Made by a program: the position numbers and the translations under genes. Source: Nematopogon swammerdamellus (lineage: Eukaryota; Arthropoda; Insecta; Lepidoptera; Adelidae). From it: a DNA stretch of 64,000 bases. Below the pieces are notes generated by a model. It was not told the DNA's origin. It ran no database searches and was given only the letters and a program-made list of their open reading frames with translations. The stretch lies in the NCBI GenBank assembly GCA_946902875.1, contig OX336340.1, positions 975,501 to 1,039,500 of the forward strand. Reading direction: 5' to 3'. Shown here one piece after another: positions 30,636 through 41,856 of this stretch (its first letter is position 1; the number at the start of each line of letters is the position of its first letter).

Positions 30636-31085
30636 CGTCAGGTATGTTCTTTTGACATTAAAAATGTCTTTTCGATCGCTTCGCTCCAGCGAGAGTGCAA
30701 ATTCGCCCTGGTGTCGTGAGTTTTAAGGCTACGTGAATATTTTGGGTGTCAAATGACGCGTATCGACGAAGGCTAGATGGTGAAAAAATCGTAAAAAAAC
30801 GGTAAAATTGCCGTTTTTAGGGGGTTTAAAAAGGGCACTTTTAAACATATTTCTAAATATATTTTTTAAACTTTTATATTGTAGATTGACTCAATATCTG
30901 GGGATGTTTTTTTATTTTTTGAAAAAAAAAGTAAAAAATTTGGGAGTTATGGTTTTTTTTCGTTACGCGAGTTACGAGTCGTCTTTATCTTGTAGTGTGA
31001 GTATTGAAAATGGTTTTCGTGTATGCATATACTTGGTATATGCATATGCATATACTTCGTGTATGCATATGCATATACCATATAC
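30636..31085 (+). repeat. Q repeat, copy 1
   Basis: Collinear over about 450 bp with 51195-51640: cttttcgatcgcttc, aattcgccctggtgtcgt, gattgactcaatatctgg, cgttacgcgagttacgagtc, ending in gtatgcatatac. Here the last motif is expanded to a palindromic (GTATGCATATAC)-like run (31021-31085). Confidence 0.85.
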
Positions 31086-31789
31086 TTAAAAATTAGAATT
31101 TGAATTTTTTTATTTTTTTATAATTTTTGTCAATATTTTCAAATTGGCATACCTACCTATTTCAGTATGATTTTTCATAGTAAATTATAGTAAATCATGC
31201 AAGTAAATTATAATCACATTTTTAAATATGAATACATATTAGTATTTAGAGGAGTAGGAGTAATTCTATAGTGAACAGGTGCGCGCTGTCTGAAGTGCGT
31301 TCGCTCGTCGTGTTGATCGCTTCAGCCACGCCAGGATATTGTCACGCTCACAGTCGGCGGTTCACGGCGCTTGTATTTGAATACGCCCTAAAAGTCATTT
31401 TCTTTCAATGTACCCAAAGGCCATGTAATGCATGAGATCTGTATATGTTTTTTTTCGCACGTATGCTGACAATTTACTATACTTACCTCAATTAATTGTT
31501 CATTCGTTGATTGTATTTATAGTTTATTTAAAGCTATAAACCAAAGTCCGAACACCCGCTGCGGTTCCGCTCAGCGAAAACTAGTCGGCGCGGTGCGCTG
31601 CGGCGGAATTAATTAATACCTCAACTTTAATCCACGCCCATACGCGCCCGATTTATTGTGCGCGGCCAGACCTACCGGCCGTGATACTACGTACTACTCC
31701 AGTCGCTCGCCAGGTCGCCTGTTGATAAAATCCAAAAATATCACCGAGGGGTTAGTCACTAGAGCAAAAAGTGTACACCAGATTACCCG
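31086..31789. other. Gene-free stretch
   Basis: Mixed composition; 31560-31690 is relatively GC-rich. No motif recognised. Confidence 0.35.
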
Positions 31790-32130
31790 TAGGCAAGATT
31801 ACCAGGATTACCTTGTGATTTTCAGATTCCAAAGGATTCCAAAGATTTATAGGGATTTCCAAGATTCTTTAAGGACGCCCAAAGATTTCTAAGGGATTAC
31901 AAAAGATTTCTAGGATTACCAAAGATTCCTAGAGTATTACATAAGATTACCTCAGATTACATAGATTTTGATCGGATTGCCAATTATTTCTTTGGGATTC
32001 CTAGATTCCCTGGGATACCTAGATTCCCTGGGATTCCTAGATTCCCTGGGATTCCTAGATTCCCTGGAATTCCTAGATTCCCTGGAATTCCTAGATTCCC
32101 TGGGATTCCTAGATTCCTTGGGATTACTCG
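31790..32130 (+). repeat. 18-bp minisatellite with a degenerate flank
   Basis: 31994-32125 is about seven units of GGGATTCCTAGATTCCCT with few changes. 31790-31990 is a much older spread of 'agattacc/agattcc' words. The unit length is a multiple of three, so it translates as SLGFLD repeats; this is not a gene. Confidence 0.9.
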
Positions 32131-32203
32131 AGAGATTACCAATAAATTGTATACCAGATTCCCTAAGTGACTGACCCCTCGAATATTACCAATGATATTA
32201 TAA

Positions 32204-32543
32204 CGCCGTGTGGTACCGTTTGGGGTCGATACTTAAAAAGGATAGCCCCACTGCATCTCTCCCCGTGCATGTCGCAAAAGACGACTAATTGATAAGGACA
32301 AGATACCGTGCACAAGAGCGACTGGATAGCCACCTCTCACCTTGGCACGGTCCTTCCACCGAGTCATGTAGCAGGTGGGTCTTCGTGCTTTAGTTCCTGC
32401 TTGATAGTTATCATTTCGTAATACTTTGTTAAATGCGGTGGTCGGTGTTGTGCTGTAATTTACAAGAGTACTTGCAGCACAACAACGACTACTCTGCTTA
32501 ACCCGATTGTGGGGATACAGCTTGCGGTATGCATGTATGTATG
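32204..32543 (+). mobile_element. SINE-B, full length, 8-bp target-site duplication
   Basis: TATTATAA at 32196-32203 and 32544-32551. Head accgtttggggtcgatac, hairpin cggtgttgtgctg...gcagcacaacaacg, tail gcatgtatgtatgta. This confirms the borders seen at 12721-13070. Confidence 0.9.
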
Positions 32544-32879
32544 TATTATAATAACGCACAATCAGAATTATAATATCAATGAACACGTACTTTATCGGTG
32601 TTCTGAAATTGTATTATATTACTAAGTATTAAAATAATTTTAGAGTGATGCTTTTTCTAGACAAAAGGAATCTACTATAATTTTTTTATGTGTAAACATC
32701 AACACCGGAATTTTTGGGGCTAGAGCTAATTGAGATTTCGCGTAACATGTAAAGCGCTATGCTCGTACACGCCAACTGAGAATCGCAAAAACGGAACCAA
32801 ACGTGTAGTCGACAAAGCCAAATTCAACCAGCTGAATTGCGATCTGTTGCTTGGCTGTCTGACCTATTATTATGACAAT
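32544..32879. other. Gene-free stretch
   Basis: Nothing recognised. Confidence 0.35.
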
Positions 32880-33175
32880 AAAAAAACCGGCCAAGTGCGA
32901 GTCGGACTCGCGCACCAAGGTGTCCGCACCACAGAAAAAACGTTGAAAAAAAATACGTTTCTTGTATGGGAATCCCCCTTTATTTTTTTGCTTTTTCTAT
33001 TTTTTATTATTTATTGTTATATCCGCCATAATAACACATATTCTGTTAAAATTTCAACCGGCTTCCTATTACCGTTCCAAAGATACAGCAGTAGGACAGA
33101 CGGACGGACGGACGGACAGAGAGACGGCGTAGGCTTAGTAATAGGCTTCCGTACGGGATAGGGAAACCAAAAAAG
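32880..33175 (+). repeat. F repeat
   Basis: aaaccggccaagtgcgagtc at the start, (GGAC)n block at 33098-33120, end ggcttccgtacgggatag. The 143-codon ORF across it is a by-product. Confidence 0.8.
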
Positions 33176-33599
33176 GCCGGTGTCACTATCACCAACCAGC
33201 GACTGCACGTTACGTGATAAGACCCGCGATCTCCGAACTGGCTTGTACTCGTATACCGGAGGGAGGAGTTTTCATTACACAGTGTGCAGTTTTAAACGAC
33301 TTTCCTCTATTTACATAATTGTCCATAATTCTATAGCACCTGCTGCCCGCTCAGTCGCCCGGCCTCGCCAGCAGCCGCTATTGGTGTCAGTTGGCTAATG
33401 GAAGCGCGAAACGTTACATCACAACTTACCTATTATTCTAATATAAAGTTGTTTTATAGGTTATTTTTGAGGAAAATTAAGCGACTACCTCGGTGTCGCT
33501 TAAATTTCCTTAGTGCACTAGCTGTGCCTGCTTTTCCGCTTGCTTGAAAGTCGGTTTATTTTATTTTTAATTTTGTTTTATTAAGGATAGCTCACCGCG
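33176..33599. other. Gene-free stretch with a hairpin
   Basis: 33471-33509: GGAAAATTAAGCGAC and GTCGCTTAAATTTCC form a 15-bp stem with one mismatch and a 9-base loop. No repeat match otherwise. Confidence 0.5.
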
Positions 33600-33718
33600 T
33601 ACAAACGCCACACCTGTTTCCCAGTGGAGTAGGCAGATACAACGGATCTCCAGGCACCACAATCCTGACACACATCTGCCGCCTCTTCCACTCTCATAAT
33701 GTTCTTCATTCATGCATA
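33600..33718 (-). pseudogene. LINE-K coding tail and 3' end
   Basis: The minus strand reads ACMKNIMRVEEAADVCQDCG and WRSVVSAYSTGKQ, the same terminal residues as at 12150-12254. 5'-truncated. The (ATGT)n tail is worn (cgcgtacaaacgcc). Confidence 0.8.
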
Positions 33719-33860
33719 TAATCAAATTGTAAAATCAGCATTAATTAGGTAATAGCAAAATAGGTATTGATTTTAAACATTATTTTAATATACTAGAAAA
33801 CATAATAATAATCCAGGTATAGGAAGCAGTTTTTCATTGCTGATAAAATTAGTCATGACG

Positions 33861-34326
33861 TTTTTTTTTTTTTTATTGACAGCGCGACATATGGCGCTGA
33901 GCCACCTATAAGGTGTCTAACGACGCCCATGAACATTCGGTCGTATGCGGGGGTTGCGAATGCCATGCCGGCCTGACAGGTGCCCATTCACGCCCCTCTT
34001 GAAGGACCCGAGACTGTACTTGGGCGGAAATATATGGGCAGGGAGAGCGTTCCAGAGTTTACCGGTTCTGTAGAGGAAAGATCTGCAGAATCGATTGGTA
34101 CGCATCCGCGGTAAGCCCAGCGTGTAGGGATGCAATCCCTGCCCAGTGCGCGTGGTGCGAAGGTGGAAAGGGGACGGCGGGATCGCATTAAACAGCTCCT
34201 CCGAGCACTCCCCATGGAATAAGCGATAGAACACACTTAGGGAGCCGACATCCCTACGGTGTTGCAGTGGTTCTAGATCGCAGGACACTTCGGGGTCACC
34301 CACTAGTCGCACGGCTCGACGCTGGA
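33861..34326 (-). pseudogene. LINE-G RT C-terminus, recent 5'-truncated insertion
   Basis: Poly(A) tail (T-run 33861-33874), 3' UTR, then an open reverse frame of 131 codons: LVGDPEVSCDLEPLQHRRD, VGSLSVFYRLFHGEC, KLWNALPAHIFPPKYSLGSF and RHGIRNPRIRPNVHGRR. The terminal 'LWN.LP..VFP..Y....FK' motif is typical of jockey/CR1-type RTs. A 7-bp direct repeat, GACGTTT, lies at 33857-33863 and 34325-34331. The open frame and tail suggest a young insertion. Confidence 0.85.
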
Positions 34327-34513
34327 CGTTTCTAAAAGATTAGAGTTCCCCATAAACAGATCACAGTTTAGCAGAGATCCGGCAGGAGTATATAGGAACA
34401 ATAGGGAGCCGGCCAAGAATATCGTTAAGTTTATTTAGTGCCAGACAACGATCTCACCTAAATCTATAGATAACTACTCGACATGACACGCAAATATACG
34501 CCCTGCACTATGC

Positions 34514-34899
34514 TTTTTTTTTTTTTTTTATGGAACCTGACACGGTTGGCTACATCACCTACAACATCCGTGATGTCAGCCCATAACACAGGGTGAACTA
34601 GGTGCCATGTCAGTGCTTCCCTTCATTTCATGTCGGCTACACTAAACTGGATGGAAAACACGAACTATTTACATAGCCGTTTCGACCGACGTTTCGTTCA
34701 GTGCGGTGGTACCAACCCGGCCGGGATAAACCCTACCACCTAGTAAGGTAAGAAGGGAAGGGACCTACAGTTTAACGTGGAATCCGAACCACGGTCAGCC
34801 TCCAACGGTCGAGCGGTCACCCATCCAATCACTGACCGCGCTCAGCGTTGCTTAATAACAGTTGACTAACCAACCGCGGCACTGAGCTACCGAGGCTAG
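34514..34899 (-). mobile_element. SINE-A, full length
   Basis: T-run from 34514, tggaacctgacacggttggc, body of the 'catttcatgtcggctac' subtype, 5S-like block, and A-box complement ccgcggcactgagctaccga near the end. Confidence 0.95.
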
Positions 34900-34907
34900 C
34901 GAATTTT

Positions 34908-34992
34908 CTTATCCCCTAGTCGACTTTTACGACATGCGACGGGGAGAGATGCAGTGGGGCTATTCTTTTTAAGTACCGACCCCACACGGTAC
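34908..34992 (-). mobile_element. SINE-B head abutting a SINE-A
   Basis: cttatcccctagtcgactttta to cgaccccacacggtac. It lies immediately upstream (minus sense) of the SINE-A head, separated by about 8 bp, so B head + A head + A body are in series. Confidence 0.75.
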
Positions 34993-35095
34993 AAATGCTT
35001 ACGCTTAGCTCATGCTCACAATGGGAAACTGCTTACAAGATCGGAGCTGTAACGTTTTTGAAAATGTTTCGTCGTTTCTCATCATTCAAACAGGT

Positions 35096-35205
35096 TAGAA
35101 CGATATGGGTCGATTCCGTACCGCTGAAGACTAGGAGGACTGGAGAAAAATTGGAGAGGCATATGTCCAGCAGTGAACGCATATACGCTGACTGACTGGA
35201 CTAAC
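35096..35205 (+). pseudogene. LINE-L terminal scrap
   Basis: tccgtaccgctgaagactag, ggagaggcatatgtccagca and gctgactgactgg. A decayed cagtcagtaagtgata repeat follows at 35210-35265. Confidence 0.7.
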
Positions 35206-35269
35206 TAACTCAGTCAGTAAGTGATATAATACAGTCAGTAAGTGATAACTCAGTCAGTTAATGAAATTT

Positions 35270-35488
35270 TAATGACATCAAAAAATAAAAAAGGGGGACT
35301 GGACTGGACTAGGTCATTGCACTGACTAGGCCTAGACAGCACTTTTGCCAAATCACTCCAAGCTCACTGTCACACTGAATGAAAAAAAAAATATACGGAA
35401 TTTCGATTTGAGTGCTAAGGAGTTTTTTCTTCTAATAATGAGTACTTTCTATTCCTGAAGTTTCTCAAGCCTATCCTGAAACATCCTG
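35270..35488 (+). mobile_element. H element, 3' half
   Basis: aatgacatcaaaaaataaaa, ggtcattgcactgactagg, tacggaatttcgatttgagt, ending gcctatcctgaaacatcctg. Confidence 0.75.
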
Positions 35489-35543
35489 TTTATGTACCTC
35501 TAAAATTCTAAATAATTGCGTTATTTACAAAATATAAAAATAC

Positions 35544-35760
35544 AAGCTGTGCCCGCGGCTCCGCCCGCTCTCATATTTCACTTCACTGCTAACCTCATAA
35601 GCTATTTAGCGTGATAGTAAGTAGCCTATAGTTGATGGGAAGAATCAAGCTATCCGTAGAATTTTGTTTTATTAAAATCGGTTCAGTGGTTCTCGAGTTA
35701 TAAGCGAGTTATAAGCGCACTCAGACAGAAAGCAGACGTTGGATTTTATTATAGGTAAGG
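35544..35760 (+). repeat. P repeat, single unit
   Basis: aagctgtgcccgcggctccg to ggattttattataggtaagg. It contains a short internal duplication (gagttataagc twice). Reference single copy for the inverted dimer at 50167-50629. Confidence 0.85.
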
Positions 35761-36234
35761 AAATAAGGAATGAAGGATAGTGAATGTGAATGTAAATTCA
35801 CTTGCCAAAGCGGCAACACTGAATTCGGGGAAAAAGATGTCACGGTCGTTTGTATGGCATGTTGCTCGCGTATGGACCATCTGATAGATTTAGATGAGAT
35901 CGTTGGTGCCAGGGGACAGTTTATAGCGGGCTTAAGCCCATTTTATTGTGCTGCCAATGGACTCGTCTTCTTTAGCATCTTAATATAACTGCCCATAAAG
36001 CGACTTTCAATTTTATTGCCTTGGCCATTGATCCTATATTCCACTGGAGAGTGCAGCGCTAGTCCTCGTTGCACGGAAAATCCTCACCATTTCAGATCAC
36101 GAATTTATACGCACAAGTTTATTGTTGCGTCATAATTTTTGAAGTGTTGTGGAGGCGTATTAAATAAGTCATATACGTTTAAATGTTTACTGTCTTTCAA
36201 ATAGGTCGCTCGGAGATAGATTTTATTGTACTTT
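35761..36234. other. Gene-free stretch
   Basis: A 72-codon ORF (35770-35988) shows several Cys residues but no recognised zinc-binding pattern. Confidence 0.3.
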
Positions 36235-36808
36235 GGCGGGGATTGCATCTCTACCCGCTGAACTTACCGCAAATGCGCACCAATCGGTTCTGGCAGAGCC
36301 GACTGTCATTGTCTCCCTCTACGGAGACAAGCCATGCTGCATCGTCATAGCCCCACTGCGACGTTGCTATCGCTTACTCGCTCTCGCTTGCCTACTGATG
36401 ACAGGAGCGAGAGAGAAACATGAAATCGCTCACCCTTCATCGGGCGACCGACGAAATCTTCTTTTTCTCTCTCGCTCCTGTCATCGGTAGGCAAGCGTGA
36501 GCGAGTAAGCGGTAGCAACGTCGCAGTGGGGCTATGACGATGCAGCATGGCTTGGTCTCCATAGAGGGACACAATGATAGTCGGCTATGGTTCTGGAGAT
36601 CTTTCCTCCTCAGGACTGGCAAACTCTGGAACACTATCACTACCCATATTATTTACCCAAAAGTACAGTCTGTAGTCCTCCAAGAGGGCCGTAAATATGC
36701 ACCCGTCAGGCCGGCTGGTCATTCGCAAGCCCCACATGTGACCGAATGTCCATGGGCGTCGCTATAGACCTCATGGGTGGCGCGGCCCCACATATTTTCT
36801 ATAAAAAT
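36235..36808 (+). pseudogene. LINE-G tail split by a fold-back element
   Basis: 36235-36293 (ggattgcatctctacccgct, caatcggttctgg) and 36589-36808 (gatctttcctcctcaggactgg..., ccacccgtcaggccgg) are collinear with 33861-34326 read in reverse. It encodes remnants of GKLWN and PKVQSVVLQEG. The 3' UTR ends near ctataaaaatg. Confidence 0.8.
36294..36588. mobile_element. Fold-back MITE, ~120-bp arms, 8-bp duplication (hAT-like)
   Basis: Inverted arms 36297-36419 and 36463-36586 (gccgactgtcattgtctccc; agccccactgcgacgttgct; tactcgctctcgcttgccta), 43-bp spacer. The direct repeat GGTTCTGG lies at 36286-36293 and 36589-36596, interrupting LINE-G. An 8-bp duplication is the hallmark of hAT transposons; the assignment is inference. 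Confidence 0.8.
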
Positions 36809-36899
36809 GTCTAATTTACGTACTTTTAGATGACAACAATATTAACAAGTATCAATACTAATAATAAATATGTAAGGGATGGTCATGGAGTAAGTTACT

Positions 36900-36942
36900 T
36901 TTTTTTTATGGAAACTGACACGGTTGGTTACATCACCTACTC
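36900..36942 (-). mobile_element. SINE-A 3' scrap
   Basis: tttttttatggaaactgaca and cggttggttacatcaccta only. Confidence 0.8.
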
Positions 36943-37810
36943 TGTGTATGATACTAAAACTAAATTGACGATTTTTAGAAATATTTTCTGTGTTTACGTA
37001 TGTTCCTCCATAACTCTTAAACCGATCATCTGAATTCGATTAAACTTAGTAAAAGAACATTCAACTATACGTGACACGGGATAGGCTATATAAAATTCAG
37101 TTCCGATTAAGCTAAGATGTGGCTCTCGTACAAACCGAATTGTTCCGCGCGCCGAAATAAAGGTACGGTAGCGGGCTTACTTACTTTCTTCCTTTTAAAT
37201 ACGAATTTCACGCGAGCGGAGCCGCGGCCAAAAGCTATATCTTATAAAAATGATAAACCCTTCTAATCTTCTAATAGAATAAGCCATAAAACCACTACTT
37301 ATCCATTAAATTGAAATCTTCGATAGTAACGGTACTTCCTACTTCCAAGGCGTTTGTCGTCTCACCGCTTTAAAGCCAAATTGTTTGAAGAGTTCTGTCA
37401 CTTGAACACTTATTTTGTTTTAACAAGCACGTCGGCAAACAGATATTAAGATAGGTAGATATTTATAAATGGGCACAGCTGCCTCAACCACGGAGAAGAG
37501 AGCAGAGAGAAGTCGATTTCACCAAACTGGGTACGTCGCCACCAAATGTGGGCATACGTAACCAAAGTGAGCGGGGGATTGCATCGGCGGAGCACTATTT
37601 GCTTCAGCTGTCTCTGCCGTCAGTTGAGGAAGAGTGCTGTGAAAGATGTAACGAAATGAACCATGTAATCCTTCTCTTTCATTATTTCATTATGGACACA
37701 TGGACTGGCGGAATAATAAAATTCCTCCTAGGAGTTGGTGCGTGCGATGAATTATGTTGAAACAAATTTTGTTTCGTTTGTTTTGTTATTTTCTAATTAG
37801 AAGTTTTAGA
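36943..37810. other. Gene-free stretch with an S-like end
   Basis: 36968-37110 resembles the S repeat (aactcttaaaccgatc, gggataggctatataa). The remainder is unassigned. A 70-codon ORF at 37548-37760 has no recognised family. Confidence 0.35.
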
Positions 37811-38190
37811 TTAGGATTCCGTATCAATACGGAATCCTATTACTAAACCTACTCCATTTGTCTGTCTGTCTGTCCGTCCAAGGGCTGTATCTTTTGAATA
37901 GTAATAGATAACCTTTTCAAATCTTCACAGAATGTGCGTTATTGTAGCGGATATGCAAATGAACCGAATAGTGTGAAAATGGGGATAGATGGCGTTAGGG
38001 AGGATATCAATGACTCAATATTTTACTCAATTGTAAAAACGGTACCTAATACGCATATAAACAAGCGTAAAATTTGGTGTAATTATAGTGAAAACTCCAA
38101 AATAGAACAGAAAAATAGAAACCAGGGAATTTTATGAGGTGGTACGGAACCCTAGGTGCGCGAGTCGGACACGCACTTGGCCGGTTTTTT
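37811..38190 (-). repeat. F repeat, full length
   Basis: Begins (plus) aggattccgtatcaatacgg, (GTCT)n block, and ends cggacacgcacttggccggtt. Confidence 0.85.
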
Positions 38191-39073
38191 TATATGTGAA
38201 ATTTTATTACTTATTGCCTAAGAAGTTTATAATTGTTTCTTTGTTTTTTTTTCAATAAAGTCTATGTTCATAGCTGTTAAGTTAAAATAAATAAATAGCA
38301 ACATATTCTCTCTACCTCCCCTCCTCTGTGTATCTCAGCGCTTCGGTATGATTGTCACGAGTAACGGTTTGTAGAAACTGTCGATCGCTTTGATAAGAGC
38401 TTTCGTGGCGCACATCGAGTTAGAATTCTTGAGTGTTTGATTATAATGCAGTTACAATTGAAAATGCGAGTACAAAACGTTCGGTATGTCTGTCTGTACG
38501 TGGCCGGTGTTCACTATCAGTTCCTAATTCCAACCTATCGGTCTTTTGTAACCACGGCGGCGGCGGCGGCACGGCGCGGGGTGGTAATTGTCCGGCAGCT
38601 TCAAGCTACTGTAATAAAAATAATTTTAGTTCACGCCCTTTCTGTTAGCACGTTGAAAAATAACAGACAAGAAAACTCGCCTGCAGTCAATATATTTTTT
38701 CTCATAATTTCAATAACACGGACACGACCTCACACTGAAATAATATTATGTAAGTACCTATATTTCGGATATAATTTGTTTTGAATTTTGATTCAAAAAC
38801 TTTTGTAATTTGTGATTTCCTTTGTAAATCCCTTGGCCACCGTCTCTATCAATTTAATATATTTTAGCAATTATCGTTTTTATTATTCCTAAGCCAAGAC
38901 CAAAATTTTATTTGTCTTTCTGTATTTATTTATTTCTTATTTGTATTTATACCTCGTTTATGTAAAAGTATCTGACTAAAATGCCAATAAACATTTTAAT
39001 TTTCATATATTATTTTTCTATTAGTTTTTTTAGTCACCATTTTCCCATGGTTCACTACTACCAGATACCACAC
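38191..39073. other. Gene-free stretch
   Basis: Overlapping ORFs of 71 and 115 codons (38433-38784) cross a (GGC)n patch at 38555-38580. No family recognised in either frame. Confidence 0.3.
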
Positions 39074-39357
39074 GCTGTACTACACACTAAATACCCCGAC
39101 AATCGGGGTAAGCAGAGTAGTCGGTGTTGTACTGCAAGTCATCTTGTCTTGTATCAACACCGACCACCACATTTAGCAAAGTATTAGGACAAGATTATTA
39201 TCAAGCAGCAAGTAAGGCACGAAGACCCACCTGCTACATGACTCGGTGGTAGGAACGTGTCACGGCAAGAGGTGGCTAGCCTGTCGCCCTTATTCACGGC
39301 ATCTTGTCTTTATTCCCTAGTCGCCTTTTACGACATTCACGGGGAGAGATGCACTTT
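39074..39357 (-). mobile_element. SINE-B, head-truncated
   Basis: caccacgctgta-type 3' end, gacaatcggggtaagcagag, altered hairpin, cacctgctacatgactcggt, ending in the head at gacattcacggggagagatg. Confidence 0.85.
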
Positions 39358-39721
39358 CCCATACAGTTAACACCTGCAAGCCAACCATTTAATTAAATTA
39401 ATTTACCACCAGCAAAACGTTATAAAAACGATAGTTCATTTTACACAGAATAAACCGTATGACATGTTTTGTACTGGCTGTGTGTGTTGTGGAACCAGGG
39501 CATTAGTCACGCCGCGCGGCGCGGCGGGGCCGTATTTAATCTCCGTCGCTAATTTGTGCTATTAATATTTTAACTACATCCGGTATTGTAAAATGTGGTA
39601 ATACTGATGGACGTTGAAGCGAGACTAGACCAAATCAATTACTCATTTGAAAATATGTTTTAAAATTATTTATGCGTTATTAATATTTACCAAACAATAA
39701 TTTATTGAATACTTACCTACT
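39358..39721. other. Gene-free stretch
   Basis: A short GC-rich run (cacgccgcgcggcgcggcgg) at 39509-39528. Nothing else. Confidence 0.35.
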
Positions 39722-40065
39722 TTTTATACTATGGATAGCGCAACATGTGGCATTGTCTCACCCAACGATTAGGTGTCTAACGATGTCCATGGACATTGTG
39801 ATGTACGGGGATTGCGAATGCCATGCCGGCCTGACAGAAGCCATTTTCACGTCCCTCTTGAAAAACCCCAGGCTGTATTTGGGAGGAAATACATGGGCAG
39901 GGAGTGCGTTCCACATTTTCCCGATTGAATAAAATACCCACAGAATCGGTTGGTGCGCATCCGTGGTAGGTCGACTGAATAGGGGTGCCCAGTACGCGTA
40001 GTGCGGAGGTGGAATGGGGACTGAGGCGGAATCGCGTTAAACAGCTCGTCCGAACACTCAAGACA
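39722..40065 (-). pseudogene. LINE-G tail, decayed
   Basis: aatgccatgccggcctgaca, cgtccctcttgaaaaacccc, ggttggtgcgcatccgtgg and gaatcgcgttaaacagctcg are the 3' UTR and terminal codons of the family. The frame is broken. It runs directly into a reversed H element. Confidence 0.75.
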
Positions 40066-40363
40066 CTGAGGTCTAGGGAGTGCAATGACCTACTCCAGTC
40101 CCCATTTTCTTTTGACGTCATTAAAATTTAAGTGTTTGGAATTTACTAACGTGCGGTTCAATTCTACTAGTTAAGCATGCAAGTTAGTTAGTCATTTTAT
40201 TTAAAGGCGGATGTTAACCGTCCACCAAATCTCGATGAAACTATTTTCACCAAAAAGTACTATAAAATGAACGAATCTGGGAAAAAGTTTCAGAGCTTTT
40301 CTTCTTCAAATATGGACCCCTTTCGAACCCTGAAGTTACGAAACCCTATCCTGCAACACCCTG
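40066..40363 (-). mobile_element. H element, 5' part
   Basis: tagggagtgcaatgacctac, gatgaaactattttcaccaa, ending aaccctatcctgcaacaccctg, the inverse of the left end at 15037. Confidence 0.75.
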
Positions 40364-41514
40364 TATACAAAATGAATATAAAATTAAACCATAATCCTTA
40401 TATCACAAACTCAAACCTAAATTAAATTTTAAACTAAGCTCTAAAAGAGTACCTCAAAGCCATAGTAATTTAAATCTCAAGCTTCTATCCGACACACAGC
40501 ATTCCCTAACAGATGCGTCAAATGAGTTCCACTTGTTCGAGTGTACTTGAGTGTGAGTAGTGGAAGGGACGCGGCGGCACTCCTCAGAGGATCCCCGCCG
40601 GATCGTGCTTGCGGCAGACGCGTAGTGTTACCACACGTCCGGCAAAGACCAGGACAATCTGCAAATTACCATCTTGTCCATTTGATGTTATAACCTTATA
40701 CCTATCAGTGACTTTGTCCGGGAGTCAGCTCGATCAGAAAAAAAATCAGCAAATCTGCTGGCATGACACCTAAGTGAGCGCGGTTTCGCGAGGAGAGGTG
40801 AATTTTCCTCTGTCGATTGCATTTGTGGTCCCTCGACACAGCCACTTGTTGGCATCCGCTAAATCGAACAAAACATTTTTTAATTTCAATATCTATTAAT
40901 AAACAATTTTATATGAAGTTTTATTTTACGATAGTACGTATCTTTTTTATAATCGGTTTTAAAGTCCATTGAAACCTGTTTGCGTCACGCTGCTGATTTT
41001 TTGTCCAAGAATGAAACAAATAAAAGTTGGTAACCCTACAGACATGGCTAAACTATTTATAGCGTATTGGGTACAGGGAATTTTATATTAAATCTTTATT
41101 GGATCTTAATGATGCGCACATGCTGTACTGAGGTCGACCAGCTTACGTACCGGGAACATCTCACCACGTTCGCTCACCCAATATCTCGCTCGATTTATAG
41201 AATTTAAATTATCTCAAAAAACGTGTACACATTCGCTTGCAGAGATTATTATAAGTTGATACAAACCAAAATCTTAAAATTAAAATTTAAAACTAAACAT
41301 ATTATCGTACGATTGGTAAATCTAATTAATAAAAAAATAAATAATATATTCAATAAACATACGGATAGACCAACAGACAAACAGACAGACAGAATTGAAA
41401 TATTGACAAGATGTGTTTACGAATGTAAGTATAAAACTTTTATTAATTTAGGAAGTATTTTTTACATTTAATCTAAACACATTTTCTGATTCTAAATATC
41501 TTATTTCTCTTGGT
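40364..41514. other. Gene-free stretch with a LINE-M scrap
   Basis: 40745-40865 on the plus strand (gagcgcggtttcgcgaggag, tggtccctcgacacagccac) matches the LINE-M 3' UTR seen reversed at 61482-61715. The rest is AT-rich with no recognised family. Confidence 0.45.
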
Positions 41515-41561
41515 CACAGGGCATCGAATACCGGGGCGCGCGCAGTATTCGATGCTCTGTG
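41515..41561. repeat. Hairpin, 17-bp stem with one mismatch
   Basis: CACAGGGCATCGAATAC (41515-41531) and GTATTCGATGCTCTGTG (41545-41561), with a GC-rich 13-base loop. Confidence 0.8.
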
Positions 41562-41634
41562 CTTTAGGTAGTTTATTAAAAAGTTGTGTGCCATCAATTC
41601 AATCAATCAACAGAAAAGATAGCGTGTCGTAGGG

Positions 41635-41848
41635 TTTTTTTTATGGAAACTTACACGTTTTGCTACACCACTTACAACATCCGTGATGTCAGCCCAAACC
41701 ACCTTGGTAAATTAGGTGCCATGATTTCGGTCGTGCCGGCTACACAGAACTGTTTGAAAAACACGAACTAATTACATAACCGTTTCAACCGACCTTTCAT
41801 TCAGTGCGGTGGTAGCAACCAGGGCGGATATAAACCTTACCACCTGGT
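41635..41848 (-). mobile_element. SINE-A body, diverged
   Basis: tttatggaaacttacacgtt to ccttaccacctggtac. No head. Followed within 10 bp by a reversed SINE-C. Confidence 0.85.
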
Positions 41849-41856
41849 ACTCGGTT

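Noticed and set aside
31968..32174. SLGFLD-repeat protein
   Set aside because: Pure translation of an 18-bp minisatellite.
32730..33161. 143-codon ORF
   Set aside because: Mostly covers an F repeat; the (GGAC)n block gives the basic/acidic run.
38433..38784. 115- and 71-codon ORFs as genes
   Set aside because: Overlapping frames across a GGC run, no family.
40545..40680. GC-rich patch as a host exon
   Set aside because: Adjoins a LINE-M 3' UTR scrap and shows no recognisable protein; more likely old transposon sequence.
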